Of a stretch of DNA of 64,000 nucleotides, positions 8,587-15,883 are shown piece after piece (the stretch's first letter is position 1; every line of letters begins with the position of its first letter). Location of the stretch: positions 46,512-110,511 of the forward strand of contig NZ_JARZAI010000027.1 in the NCBI RefSeq assembly GCF_029893355.1, given 5' to 3'. The notes under the pieces are model-generated. The model was not told where the DNA came from. It ran no database searches and saw only the letters and a program-made list of their open reading frames with translations. The DNA comes from Kitasatospora sp. MAA4. Lineage in GTDB: Bacteria > Actinomycetota > Actinomycetes > Streptomycetales > Streptomycetaceae. Made by a program: the position numbers and the translations under genes.

Positions 8587-8758
8587 GGTTCCCTCCAGGC
8601 ACGGCCGGACTGAACCGGCTTGAGATCGCTCGATGCAGTCAAGACGCGCGCGCCCGACAAATGGTTGTATGCCGCACCGATCGAGTCGCGCACAGATCGT
8701 AGCCGAACGGCGACGCAGTGTGGCTGGAATTCGCCGGTGGCCGGAGCCGAGAGGGGTC

Positions 8759-9265
8759 CTACAGCTTTCCCTGCCGGTACATCTCCTCGGCAGCGTCCAG
8801 CACGGCGGCCAGGTCGCCGCCGGCCGTGGCGGTCAGCACCGCCGCCACCGCGCCCTCCACGAACGGCGCGTCGGCGAACCGGACGGGGAACGGCAGTCCG
8901 TGCTCGTCCGCCGTCGTGAGCAGGGCCTGCACGGTGTGCACGGCGGCCGGCAGGTCGGCCAGCACCACGACCCCGTGCCCCTGGTCCACCCGGCGGGCCG
9001 CGGCGGCGATCAGCAGCGCGCTGGTGCCCGGGCCGTCGCTCGGGTGGCCGCCGGTGGCGGCGACCGGGGCGGGGTCGTCGGTCGCCGCCACCGCCCGGGC
9101 GAGGTCGGCGACGTCCTCGGCGAGGTCCCGGCTCTGCGACACCAGCACCACGCCCACCCGCCCCAGCGCGGAGGACCGGACCAGCGCCTGGCTCGGCACG
9201 CGCACCGCCGAGGGCGCGTCGAGGATCGGGATGACGTCCGCGTCGGTGCTGTCCCGGTGGCCCAT
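8759..9265 (-). CDS. DhaM-like PTS EIIA-Man family protein lacking the phospho-histidine
   Basis: A protein of 168 residues that after a ~36-residue lead has the fold of the DhaM/EIIA-mannose domain: VGVVLVSQSRDLAEDV, a TGGHPSDGPGTSALLI loop, VVVLADLPAAVHTVQALL, and FPVRFADAPFVEGAVAAVL. In DhaM the first motif reads VSHS, and that histidine carries the phosphate passed to dihydroxyacetone kinase. Here it is VSQS (Gln44), so phosphotransfer from HPr looks impossible. No dhaK or dhaL is adjacent. The ATG at 9265 has a GGGAG site; frames reaching 9454 run through upstream tandem repeats. It is probably a sensor-like or non-enzymatic relative. Confidence 0.7.
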   Translation of the reverse strand: MGHRDSTDADVIPILDAPSAVRVPSQALVRSSALGRVGVVLVSQSRDLAEDVADLARAVAATDDPAPVAATGGHPSDGPGTSALLIAAAARRVDQGHGVVVLADLPAAVHTVQALLTTADEHGLPFPVRFADAPFVEGAVAAVLTATAGGDLAAVLDAAEEMYRQGKL

Positions 9266-9284
9266 CGGCTGCTCCCGCTCTCTC

Positions 9285-9323
9285 GGTGGAACGTGGTGGA
9301 ACATGGTGGAACCCGGCGGAACC
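9285..9323. repeat. Four tandem 10-bp repeats upstream of the DhaM-like gene
   Basis: The unit AC-NN-GGTGGA recurs with an exact 10-bp period (units beginning near 9281, 9291, 9301 and 9311; the last has GGCGGA). The block lies 20-58 bases upstream of the start at 9265. A one-helical-turn spacing suggests cooperative protein binding, but the repeats would also lie in the mRNA leader. Confidence 0.7.
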
Positions 9324-9532
9324 GGTCGCGCCAAGGGCCGCCGGTACTGCCCACCGCCCACTCTCGCAAACCGCACGGCCTCCGTCCCGCGCCCGCGCCG
9401 GGATCCGCCGCACTTCTGAGCCGGCGTCAGCGGGCCGGGTCCCCCAGGAAGCATGAGTCCTGGCCAAGTGCCCTGCCCAGGGTGCCTGCCCCCGATACCC
9501 TGGCCGTCCGGATCGTCGGGAGGAGCAACAAC

Positions 9533-9862
9533 GTGTCAGCCAACATCGGTGCCAGCGAAACCGCTAGCGAGACCGTCAACGAGGCCGCGGGTGCGGCCGT
9601 CAGTCAGGCCGTCGAGGGGAGCGTCGAGGGCTCGGAGACCGTGCCCAGCGCCCGGAAGCCCCAACTGGACCTGACCGACGCCACCTGGCTCTCCAGCAGC
9701 CAGGGCGACGGCAAGAACGGTGACGTGCAGATCGCCTTCGTGGACGGCTACATCGGGATGCGGGACGGCCGGTTCCCCGACGGGCCGGTGCTGGTCTTCA
9801 CCCCGGCCGAGTGGCGCGCCTTCGTGCTCGGCGCCCGGGACGGCGAGTTCGACCTCACGTAG
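9533..9862 (+). CDS. DUF397 domain protein
   Basis: A protein of 109 residues. The first 40 are acidic and Ser/Glu-rich (SETVNEAAGAAVSQ). The rest is a DUF397 domain (DLTDATWLSSSQGDG, VQIAFVDGYIGMRDG, PVLVFTPAEWRAFVLGARDGEFD). DUF397 proteins in streptomycetes are small factors usually paired with XRE-type regulators and linked to development and antibiotic control (the BldB/WhiJ-associated systems). No partner XRE gene is adjacent here. I chose GTG 9533, since AGGAG lies about 10 bases upstream; longer upstream frames run antisense to the DhaM-like gene. Confidence 0.85.
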   Translation: MSANIGASETASETVNEAAGAAVSQAVEGSVEGSETVPSARKPQLDLTDATWLSSSQGDGKNGDVQIAFVDGYIGMRDGRFPDGPVLVFTPAEWRAFVLGARDGEFDLT

Positions 9863-9903
9863 GGCCGCACAGGCTCTGAGCGCGTAGAAGCGCGTAGAAC
9901 AGA

Positions 9904-9948
9904 CAGACGCCGTGCCGACCGCCCCCACGCGGTCGTGCACGGCGTCTG
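9904..9948 (+). terminator. Strong terminator after the DUF397 gene
   Basis: A long stem of 12 plus 7 bp with one bulged T (CAGACGCCGTGC and CGACCGC with their complements) closes a CCCCAC loop, 42 bases after the DUF397 stop codon. Confidence 0.75.
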
Positions 9949-9956
9949 CTGTGTGA

Positions 9957-9975
9957 CCCGGCTCGCGAAGCCGGG
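9957..9975. terminator. Second hairpin after the DUF397 gene
   Basis: CCCGGCT and AGCCGGG pair around CGCGA, directly after the larger terminator. It may act as a tandem terminator or structured RNA. Confidence 0.45.
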
Positions 9976-10059
9976 CCTCCTCCCGAGGTTGTTCCCCGAA
10001 GCCGGCCCGGGAGGGCCGGCAGTCGCCGGGAGGGCGGCAGTGGGACCAGAGGTCCGGGC

Positions 10060-10220
10060 TGCCTGTGCCCGGGATCCGAACGCCCCCACGCGTCGGTGTC
10101 CCGGGCTGGTCCGCGAGCGCGAACGGGTCGGGGAACCCGCGAACCAGGCTTGGGTGAAAGGGTGCTTGAACAGGCGTGTACTGCTGTTGATCTGCAGCTG
10201 CTCGGTACCACGAGGTGCGA
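10060..10220 (+). ncRNA. Possible structured RNA, faintly ydaO (c-di-AMP riboswitch)-like
   Basis: Within the 554-base gene-free stretch 9863-10416, a GGGGAACC at 10130-10137 is followed by TTGGGTGAA at 10150-10158. These resemble two conserved blocks of ydaO-type RNAs, but the usual TTGGGGTGAAT is imperfect, and the closing GCTAACCTCG block is not found. No secreted cell-wall hydrolase follows. The rest of the stretch shows GC hairpins and no convincing ORF. Treat as speculative. Confidence 0.15.
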
Positions 10221-10416
10221 CGGGAGGATGGGCGCACGGGGGTGCGCCACAGCAGACCACCCCCACGTGGAACGTGCCCACAGCAGCTGCCGTACATCCG
10301 CGACCGTAGCCCGGACGGTTGCTCAGCGTCAACATTCGTCTCGGAGCGTGGAGCTTGCGGTGCGTGGCGGGGCGCCCGGTGCCGGTGAGCGGACCGGGTG
10401 CACGTACGATGGCGGC

Positions 10417-10911
10417 ATGTCTTTTCTCCGCCGACGTTCCGGCACCCCAGCGGGCCCGGACTTCGACGTACTCGCGATGGACCCGGGCGACTGGCCCGGC
10501 CACTTCGGCGCAGCGATCATGAGCGGCCCGGACGGAAGCTGCCAGGGGATCTTCCTCCGGTACGACCTGTTCGGCGGCCGCGGACCGGCGATGTTCATCG
10601 GCAACCTGCCCGAGGGCTCCCCGGCCCGGGACGCCGAGGACGGCGTGCCGTTCGAGGTCAGACAACTGCTGGCGGCGCTGGAGAACGACGAGCCGGTGGA
10701 GCTGGTCTCCGCCGAGGACTTCCCGGTCATGCTCGGCGACGACCTGCTGATCGTGAAGAAGGTCAAGGTCTCCGAGGAGCGGGTGTTCTGCGCCCAGTTC
10801 GACCGCAGCGACAGCGTGCAGGTCACCATCGCCTCCTGGGACCGTCCGATCGCGGACGACCTCTACCAGCTGCTGAAGCCGCTCCCGGCGGACCTCTTCC
10901 AGCAGGGCTGA
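10417..10911 (+). CDS. Conserved hypothetical protein
   Basis: A soluble acidic protein of 164 residues that I do not recognise. It begins MSFLRRRSG, then DFDVLAMDPGDWPGHFGAAI, a central LRYDLFGGRGPAMFIGNLP segment, VPFEVRQLLAALEND, and a C-terminal DRPIADDLYQLLKPLPADLF. It has no signal peptide, membrane helix or metal motif. The alternating strands and helices suggest an alpha/beta fold. The ATG lies 7 bases after a TACGAT -10 box with no ribosome site, so translation is probably leaderless. A longer in-frame start at 10228 exists, but its extra residues look like random translation of GC-rich DNA. Confidence 0.65.
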   Translation: MSFLRRRSGTPAGPDFDVLAMDPGDWPGHFGAAIMSGPDGSCQGIFLRYDLFGGRGPAMFIGNLPEGSPARDAEDGVPFEVRQLLAALENDEPVELVSAEDFPVMLGDDLLIVKKVKVSEERVFCAQFDRSDSVQVTIASWDRPIADDLYQLLKPLPADLFQQG

Positions 10912-10987
10912 CCGGAGCCGCTGCGGCGGGACGAGGCGAGGGGCGGTTTCCGGCCCTTTTCGGCGCAGGCCGCCGGTCGGACGGCGC

Positions 10988-11017
10988 TTGACGGGTTCGA
11001 TCAACACTTCGTACAGT
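10988..11017 (+). promoter_or_regulatory. Housekeeping promoter for the leader peptide and acyl-CoA dehydrogenase-family gene
   Basis: TTGACG (10988-10993) and TACAGT (11012-11017) are spaced by 18 bases, a good sigma-HrdB match. Transcription should start at about 11025, exactly at the ATG of the leader peptide, making that ORF leaderless. Confidence 0.75.
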
Positions 11018-11024
11018 CACCAGC

Positions 11025-11102
11025 ATGTCGTCCCGCCGCCCGCTGCTGACCAGGCGCAGCTATCTCGACCTGCGGCGCACTGCCAGCGCGGTCTGTCGGT
11101 AG
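11025..11102 (+). CDS. Putative regulatory leader peptide (25 residues)
   Basis: The tiny ORF encodes MSSRRPLLTRRSY then LDLRRTASAVCR and a TAG stop. The LTRR-x-x-x-D-L-R-R-x-x-S-A-x-CR pattern is that of actinobacterial putative leader peptides found ahead of sulfur and cysteine genes. The ATG coincides with the predicted transcription start. The single Cys-Arg pair sits immediately before the stop codon, followed 7 bases later by a GC-rich hairpin. This fits ribosome-mediated attenuation in response to charged cysteine tRNA, with the dehydrogenase-family gene 157 bases downstream as target. The mechanism is inference; the ORF and motif are read directly. Confidence 0.75.
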   Translation: MSSRRPLLTRRSYLDLRRTASAVCR

Positions 11103-11109
11103 ACCCTGC

Positions 11110-11128
11110 CGCGGGTCCAGGACCCGCG
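11110..11128 (+). promoter_or_regulatory. Attenuator-like hairpin after the leader peptide
   Basis: CGCGGGTCC and GGACCCGCG form a 9-bp stem 7 bases after the leader stop codon. A nearby CCGCGG at 11131-11136 can compete for the left arm. A second hairpin (CAGCCG-ACGA-CGGCTG) lies near 11209-11224, close to the downstream start. Confidence 0.5.
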
Positions 11129-11259
11129 TTCCGCGGGGTGGGCGACGGCTCCGGCGCTCGGCGTCCGGTGCGGCCGTGCCTCCTCTTTCGCACGCTCCCC
11201 ACAGCCGTGCAGCCGACGACGGCTGCCGCGCCCCATGCCGGCCGCCCGGAGGCAGCGCC

Positions 11260-12417
11260 ATGAGCACCGTCACTGACGAAACCTCACCCCTCGACGCCGC
11301 GATCGCCGGCCTGCCCAGGGTCGTCGACCTGCTGGCCGCGCGCGCCGAGGAGCACGACCGGGACGCGACCTTCCCCTACCAGGGGATCGAGGCGGTGCAC
11401 GAGGCCGGCCTGCTCACCCTGACGGTGCATCCGCGCTACGGCGGCCCCGGCGGGACGCTCGCCGACACCGTCCGGGTGCTGGCCGAACTCGGCCGCGGGG
11501 ACGCCTCGGTGGCGCTGGTCACGGCCTTCACCCTGCTGCTGCACGCCGAGCAGGCGCGGACCTCCGGCTGGCCGGCCGGGCTCTACCGGCGGCTGCTGAA
11601 CGAGTCCCGGCGCGGTCCGGCGCTGGGCAACACGCTCTGGGCGGACTCGGCCGAGGGGCCGCCGACGCTCGCCCGGCGGGACGGCGACGGCTGGCTTCTG
11701 ACGGGCCGCAAGACCTGTTGCACCGGCGCCGAGGCGCTGGCCTGGATGGCCGTGCGGGCGAGTACCGACGAGCCGGTGCCGCGGACCGGGACCTTCCTGG
11801 TGCGCGGGGAGAGCGCGGGCGTGGAGGTCGACCCGGTCTGGGACCAGCTGGGCCTGCGGGCCAGCGCCGGGCACGACGTGCTCCTGCGGGACGTCCACGT
11901 GCCGTCCGAGGCGGTGCTCGACCTGCGTGCCGAGCCGGACCAGGCGGCGGCCGCGCTCTCCGCCGCCTGGCGGGACCTGGCGCTGGCCGCCGTCCAGCTG
12001 GGCGTGGGACGGGCGGCCCAGGACTGGCTGGTGCGCTTCCTCAGCCAGCGCACCCCGGCCAACCTGGGCGAACCCCTCGGCACGCTGCCCCGCTATCGCG
12101 CCGCCGTGGGCGAGTTGGAGAGCGCGCTGATCGGCGCCGAGGAGCTGCTCGGCGGCCTGGCGGCCCGGATCGACGCCGGCGACCCGTCGGCGGTCGGCCG
12201 GACCGGCCCGATCCAGCTGCTGGTCACCAGGGCGGTGATCGAGTCGGTGCAGCAGGCGGTCACCCTCACGGGCAGCCCGGGCCTGAGCCGGCGTCACCCG
12301 TTGGAGCGCTATCTGCGGGACGCGCTGAGCGGGCGGATGCACTGCCCCCCGGAGGACGCGGTGCTGCAGGCGGCCGGGCGCGCCGCGCTGGCGCGGGTCC
12401 GGCCGCGCGGCGCCTGA
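11260..12417 (+). CDS. Acyl-CoA dehydrogenase-family flavoprotein (possibly sulfur-related)
   Basis: A protein of 385 residues with the three-part acyl-CoA dehydrogenase fold. The helical N domain contains YGGPGGTLADTVRVLAELG. The middle beta domain has WLLTGRKTCCTGAEALAW and DQLGLRASAGHDVLL. The C-terminal helical bundle lacks the canonical catalytic glutamate region of fatty-acid enzymes. The superfamily also holds FMN-dependent desulfurisation monooxygenases (SfnB/DszC type). The upstream leader peptide of the sulfur-gene class makes that assignment attractive but unproven. The ATG at 11260 has GGAGG 8 bases upstream. Confidence 0.8.
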   Translation: MSTVTDETSPLDAAIAGLPRVVDLLAARAEEHDRDATFPYQGIEAVHEAGLLTLTVHPRYGGPGGTLADTVRVLAELGRGDASVALVTAFTLLLHAEQARTSGWPAGLYRRLLNESRRGPALGNTLWADSAEGPPTLARRDGDGWLLTGRKTCCTGAEALAWMAVRASTDEPVPRTGTFLVRGESAGVEVDPVWDQLGLRASAGHDVLLRDVHVPSEAVLDLRAEPDQAAAALSAAWRDLALAAVQLGVGRAAQDWLVRFLSQRTPANLGEPLGTLPRYRAAVGELESALIGAEELLGGLAARIDAGDPSAVGRTGPIQLLVTRAVIESVQQAVTLTGSPGLSRRHPLERYLRDALSGRMHCPPEDAVLQAAGRAALARVRPRGA

Positions 12418-12434
12418 GAACCGCGCGGACCCGC

Positions 12435-13571
12435 TCAGCGGGTCCCCACCGCGGCCCGGACCGCCCGGCGAGCCAGCGCGGCGTCGTCGTAGAGCCGGCG
12501 GATCAGGATCCGCTGCTCCTCGCCGGCGCCCGGCACGTCGTACAGCCGCAGCTCGCGCATCAGTACCAGGACCAGGTTGACCAGGAACGCGTCCCGGGCC
12601 AGTGTGCCGCCGGCCTGGGCGAGTTGGCTGATCTGGCGGCGCGCCGCGGTGTCGCCGGAGAGCACGCTCCAGAGCACCGCCAGGTCGTAGCCGGGCAGGT
12701 ACCAGCCGGTCCGCTCCCAGTCGACCAGGACCGGGCCCGAGGGCGCCAGCAGGATGTTGGAGAGCAGCGTGTCGCCGTGGTTCAGCTGCTGCGGGGTGTG
12801 GGCCAGGCCGTGCAGCAGCTGGCGCAGGTCGCCGGCGTCCCGGTCGGTGAGCTGGCCGACCGAGTGGTAGCGGCTGGTCTCCAACTGGTAGTCCAGCGGC
12901 TGCTGGAAGACGTCGGTGGGCGGGCGCCACAGGTTCAGCGCGCGCACCGCACCGAGGATCGCGCGAACCTCGCCGGGCGTCGGGGCGTTGGCCGGGTGCC
13001 GCTCGACGGCGGCCGGGCGGCCGGGGATCCGCTCCATCACCAGCACGCAGCGGTCGTGGTCGGCGGCGACCAGGCGCGGCATCCGGACCGGCGGGCGGTG
13101 CCGGACGAACGCCCGGTAGACCGCCACCTCCCGGTGGAACTGCTCGACCAGCAGCGCCCGCCGCTCGCCCTGCACGGCCTGAGGGGTGCGAACCATCGGG
13201 GTGAGGCATTTCGCGACCACGGCGGTGCGCCCGATCAGGCCGGTGATCAGGAGGTGTCGCCCGTCCTCGCGCAGCACCTGGCGCGGCGCGAACGCGGGAC
13301 ATATCCGCGTGACGTGGGCGAGTGCCGCCCGCACCGACGGGGTGGCGAGCGCGGCGGGATCGGCCCGCTCGACGACGGGGGCGGTCTGCGGCCCGCGGGG
13401 GCGCAGCAGGCGCTCGGCTCCGGCGCGCGGAACGAACCCGGGTGCCTCGATGCGCCCCGCCGGACGTGCGGGGAGTGCGGGCTTCGGCCCGGGCCGGCGG
13501 ACCGCCGCGGTCGGCGGACGCTGAGCGGGGCCGGTCCGGGGCGCGGTGGGGGAAGTCGCTGTGGGGTACAT
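12435..13571 (-). CDS. Phosphotransferase family protein (aminoglycoside phosphotransferase-like kinase)
   Basis: A protein of 378 residues. The first ~90 are disordered and Pro/Arg-rich, followed by a protein-kinase-like domain. VVAKCL supplies the ATP-binding lysine, LVMERIPGRPA is the hinge, LNHGDTLLSNILLAPSG is the Brenner catalytic loop (HGDxxxxN), and VLVDWERTGW is the DFG-equivalent. A C-terminal helical lobe follows. Such kinases phosphorylate small molecules; the substrate is unknown. The frame is open up to 13982, but residues upstream of MYPTATS look like noise, so I place the start at 13571. It ends 18 bases from the dehydrogenase-family gene, tail-to-tail. Confidence 0.75.
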   Translation of the reverse strand: MYPTATSPTAPRTGPAQRPPTAAVRRPGPKPALPARPAGRIEAPGFVPRAGAERLLRPRGPQTAPVVERADPAALATPSVRAALAHVTRICPAFAPRQVLREDGRHLLITGLIGRTAVVAKCLTPMVRTPQAVQGERRALLVEQFHREVAVYRAFVRHRPPVRMPRLVAADHDRCVLVMERIPGRPAAVERHPANAPTPGEVRAILGAVRALNLWRPPTDVFQQPLDYQLETSRYHSVGQLTDRDAGDLRQLLHGLAHTPQQLNHGDTLLSNILLAPSGPVLVDWERTGWYLPGYDLAVLWSVLSGDTAARRQISQLAQAGGTLARDAFLVNLVLVLMRELRLYDVPGAGEEQRILIRRLYDDAALARRAVRAAVGTR

Positions 13572-14107
13572 GGGCTGGTGGAGATCCCTTCCTTGCCGAC
13601 GGCATATGTCAAACAGTGCGGATGCCACTGTTGCGGCGCGATGCTGCGCCGGTGCTGCGCGGTGCTGGTGCGCGGCTTCCGGGGGGTAACCGGCGCATGG
13701 GGGTGTGCCCCGGCGTACAGGAGCGCGAAGACCGCGCACGGTGGGTGGTCCGGCGGTCGTCCGTGCTCTGGATGGAACGGTCCGTCCCGGCCTCACCCGC
13801 TCCGGACGGTCCGCGCACCCTGGGGAAATGCGCCGAACCGCCGTGCCGGTGGGGCCGCGCCAGTCGCGCCACCCGCTCGCGCCACCCCCTGGCCCGGGCC
13901 GCCGGAGCGGTCGGTGGACGGCCCGGGGGATCAGTCCTGGGCCGCCGTTCCGGGCCCTACGGACCGGGTGGGGTTGGTGCATCTCTACCTGACACCGTGC
14001 AGCCGGTAGCTCACCAGCTGGCGAGGCCTGGCGAACCCTGGCGAATGCTCGCGTGGCACATGACAGCGCATTAGTCTCGAACCAGCCGAGGAGCCTGGGG
14101 GCTTGAC
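13572..14107. other. Gene-free divergent region with motif and repeats
   Basis: The 536 bases between the divergent phosphotransferase and NsdA-like genes hold no convincing ORF. They contain GGCATATGTC at 13601-13610, followed by AAACAGTG and matching motifs at 15810 and 16359. At the right end there are 10-bp tandem repeats and a TTAGTCT-type -10 box near 14071-14077 for the NsdA-like gene. Confidence 0.6.
14018..14047. repeat. Three tandem 10-bp repeats upstream of the NsdA-like gene
   Basis: CTGGCGAGGC, CTGGCGAACC and CTGGCGAATG follow each other without gaps, sharing CTGGCGA with exact helical-turn spacing. They end about 24 bases before the predicted -10 box, covering the -35 area, so an operator for the regulator itself or another protein is likely. 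Confidence 0.65.
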
Positions 14108-15577
14108 GTGAGCAGGGAACCCAACGCCAGACTCGCCGACCTGTTCGCCCTGACCGGATGGTCCAAGGGCGAGCTGGCTCGGCTGGTCAACCGCCGCGGT
14201 GCCGGCATGGGACAGCAGCAGCTGTCCACCGACACCTCGCGGGTGCGGCGCTGGATCGAGCAGGGGGAGATCCCCCGCGATCCGGTGCCGCGGGTGCTGG
14301 CAGCCGTGTTCACCGAGCGGCTCGGCCGTGTCGTCTCCATCGAGGACCTCGGTCTGGCACGACATCGGCGAACAGGGGCGGTCAGCACGGAGCGCGGAGC
14401 GCCCCCCGAGCCGGCGCGGACGGCTGAGATCCTCACCGAGTTCACGGGAATGGACCTCATGCTCAACCGACGCGGACTGGCTGCCGCGAGCACTGCGCTG
14501 CTCGGCGGCTCCGTCATCCCCCTCTCCCTCTACGACTGGCTCTCCGGCAGCAGCGTCGCCCAGGCGGCCGACCGCCCGGGGTCCCGCCAGGTCATCACCG
14601 GCTCGATGGCCCGCCCGGTGGTCGACGTCTACGAACCGGGCCCGGTGGGCGCCCAGGAGGTCGACGCGCTGGAGCGCTCGGTCGACGTCTTCCGCTCCTG
14701 GGACGCCTCCCGGGGCGGCGGCCTCCAGCGCAAGGCCGTGATCGGCCAGCTGAACGAGGTGGGCGGCCTGCTCACCCACCGGCACCCGGCGGACCTGGAA
14801 CGGCGGCTGTGGATCGTCGCGGCCAACCTGGCGGTGCTGGCCGGCTGGATGTCGCACGACGTCGGCCTCGAATCGACCGCCCAGCGGTACTTCGTGATCG
14901 CCGCCCAGGCGGCCAAGGAGGCCGGCGACCGGCCGCGGGCCGGTGAGGCGGTCTCCCGCGCCGCCCGGCAGCTGCTGCACCACGGACGGGCCGACGAGGC
15001 GCTGGACCTGATGCGGCTGGCCCGGGCCGACGGCAAGCAGCGCGGCCTGCCCAGGACCAGAGCGATGCTCAACACCGTGGAGGCCTGGGCGCAGGCCTCA
15101 CTCGGGCGGGCGCCGGAGGTCGGCAGGCTGCTGGGGGAGGCCGAGGAGCTCTTCGTCCAGGATTCGCCGGAGCCGACGCCGAGCTGGATGCAGCTCTTCG
15201 ACGAGGCCGAGCTGCACGGCATGCAGTCGCTGGTCTACCGGACGCTGGCCGAGCACGACCCGGGAGCCGCGCGGCTGGCCGAGCAGCACGCGCTGGAGGC
15301 GATGCGGCTGCGGGCGGCGCAGGGGAGGGAGCGTTCGGCGGTGCTCGACCTGCTGACCCTGGCCTCGGTGTACTGGATCGCCGGGGAGCCCGAGGAGGCG
15401 CTGGTGCAGGCCCGGCTGGCGGTGGGCTCGATCGGCTACACCTCCTCGCACCGCACGGGGGACCGGCTGCGCGAGATGTACCGGCTGACCGGGCGCTACC
15501 AGGGGATGGCGGAGGTGGCGCGGCTGCGGGAGGAGATCAGGGCGGCGGTGCCGCCGGCCCGCCGCCCCCCTGAGTGA
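14108..15577 (+). CDS. NsdA/NsdB-like developmental regulator with TPR-like domain
   Basis: A protein of 489 residues. The N terminus (SREPNARLADLFALTGWSKG, ELARLVNRR) through TSRVRRWIEQGEIPRDPVPRVL is a helical, HTH-like block seen in NsdA-family proteins of streptomycetes. A short hydrophobic stretch (ALLGGSVIPLSLYDWLSG) follows near residue 130. The second half is made of TPR-like helical hairpins (QAAKEAGDRPRAGEAVSRAA, ADEALDLMRLA, EALVQARLAVG). NsdA is known as a negative regulator of differentiation and antibiotic production in S. coelicolor. This copy is not next to amtB-glnK-glnD, so it may be a paralogue. The GTG start follows a GGGGG site. Confidence 0.8.
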   Translation: MSREPNARLADLFALTGWSKGELARLVNRRGAGMGQQQLSTDTSRVRRWIEQGEIPRDPVPRVLAAVFTERLGRVVSIEDLGLARHRRTGAVSTERGAPPEPARTAEILTEFTGMDLMLNRRGLAAASTALLGGSVIPLSLYDWLSGSSVAQAADRPGSRQVITGSMARPVVDVYEPGPVGAQEVDALERSVDVFRSWDASRGGGLQRKAVIGQLNEVGGLLTHRHPADLERRLWIVAANLAVLAGWMSHDVGLESTAQRYFVIAAQAAKEAGDRPRAGEAVSRAARQLLHHGRADEALDLMRLARADGKQRGLPRTRAMLNTVEAWAQASLGRAPEVGRLLGEAEELFVQDSPEPTPSWMQLFDEAELHGMQSLVYRTLAEHDPGAARLAEQHALEAMRLRAAQGRERSAVLDLLTLASVYWIAGEPEEALVQARLAVGSIGYTSSHRTGDRLREMYRLTGRYQGMAEVARLREEIRAAVPPARRPPE

Positions 15578-15587
15578 CCGCTGGTGC

Positions 15588-15761
15588 TCAGACAGCACCG
15601 TTCTTGGTGTGCACCTGGTCCCAGGCCTCGCTGACGAAGCGCTCACGCTCGGTCAGGCTGAGGTTGGGGAAGTAGTCCTTCAGGCGCTCGACCACGACCT
15701 GCTCGGGCTCGTGGCACTCGTGCAGCAGGAACGCGGCCTTGTGCAGAATCTGGCTGTCCAT
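15588..15761 (-). CDS. Small conserved-looking protein (57 residues)
   Basis: A short ORF starting MDSQILHKAAFLLHECHEPE and continuing VVVERLKDYFPNLSL, TERERFVSEAWDQV. It has normal actinobacterial third-position GC bias and a strong GGGAGG ribosome site about 10 bases before the ATG. It is predicted all-helical with two amphipathic helices, a Cys-His pair and no membrane segment. It lies 10 bases from the convergent NsdA-like gene and is preceded by a CACA-GCATA-TGTG inverted repeat. I do not recognise a named family; a small helical interaction partner is plausible. Confidence 0.75.
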   Translation of the reverse strand: MDSQILHKAAFLLHECHEPEQVVVERLKDYFPNLSLTERERFVSEAWDQVHTKNGAV

Positions 15762-15809
15762 CGTAGAGGTCCTCCCTCACGCACGCCCGCCCTGTGCCGA
15801 CGATGCGGC

Positions 15810-15822
15810 CACAGCATATGTG
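15810..15822. promoter_or_regulatory. GCATATG-containing inverted repeat upstream of the 57-residue gene
   Basis: CACA-GCATA-TGTG lies 49 bases upstream of the ATG at 15761 and is followed by CTTGCAAACATGTGCA. It shares GCATATG with the sites at 13601 and 16359. Confidence 0.45.
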
Positions 15823-15883
15823 CGTCACCTTGCAAACATGTGCACGGGGGCTCCGGAGCTGCGGTCGGGCCGCTGCGGTGCCC

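Noticed and set aside
10060..10160. tRNA-like look of CCCGGGATCCGAAC and GGTTCGCGGGTT segments
   Set aside because: The T-arm stem does not pair and no anticodon arm of proper size can be folded; no tRNA gene was found in the window.
9855..10250. A 131-residue minus-strand ORF in the gene-free stretch after DUF397
   Set aside because: No ribosome site, it runs through terminator hairpins, and its Pro/Arg/Ser composition is typical of non-coding GC-rich DNA.
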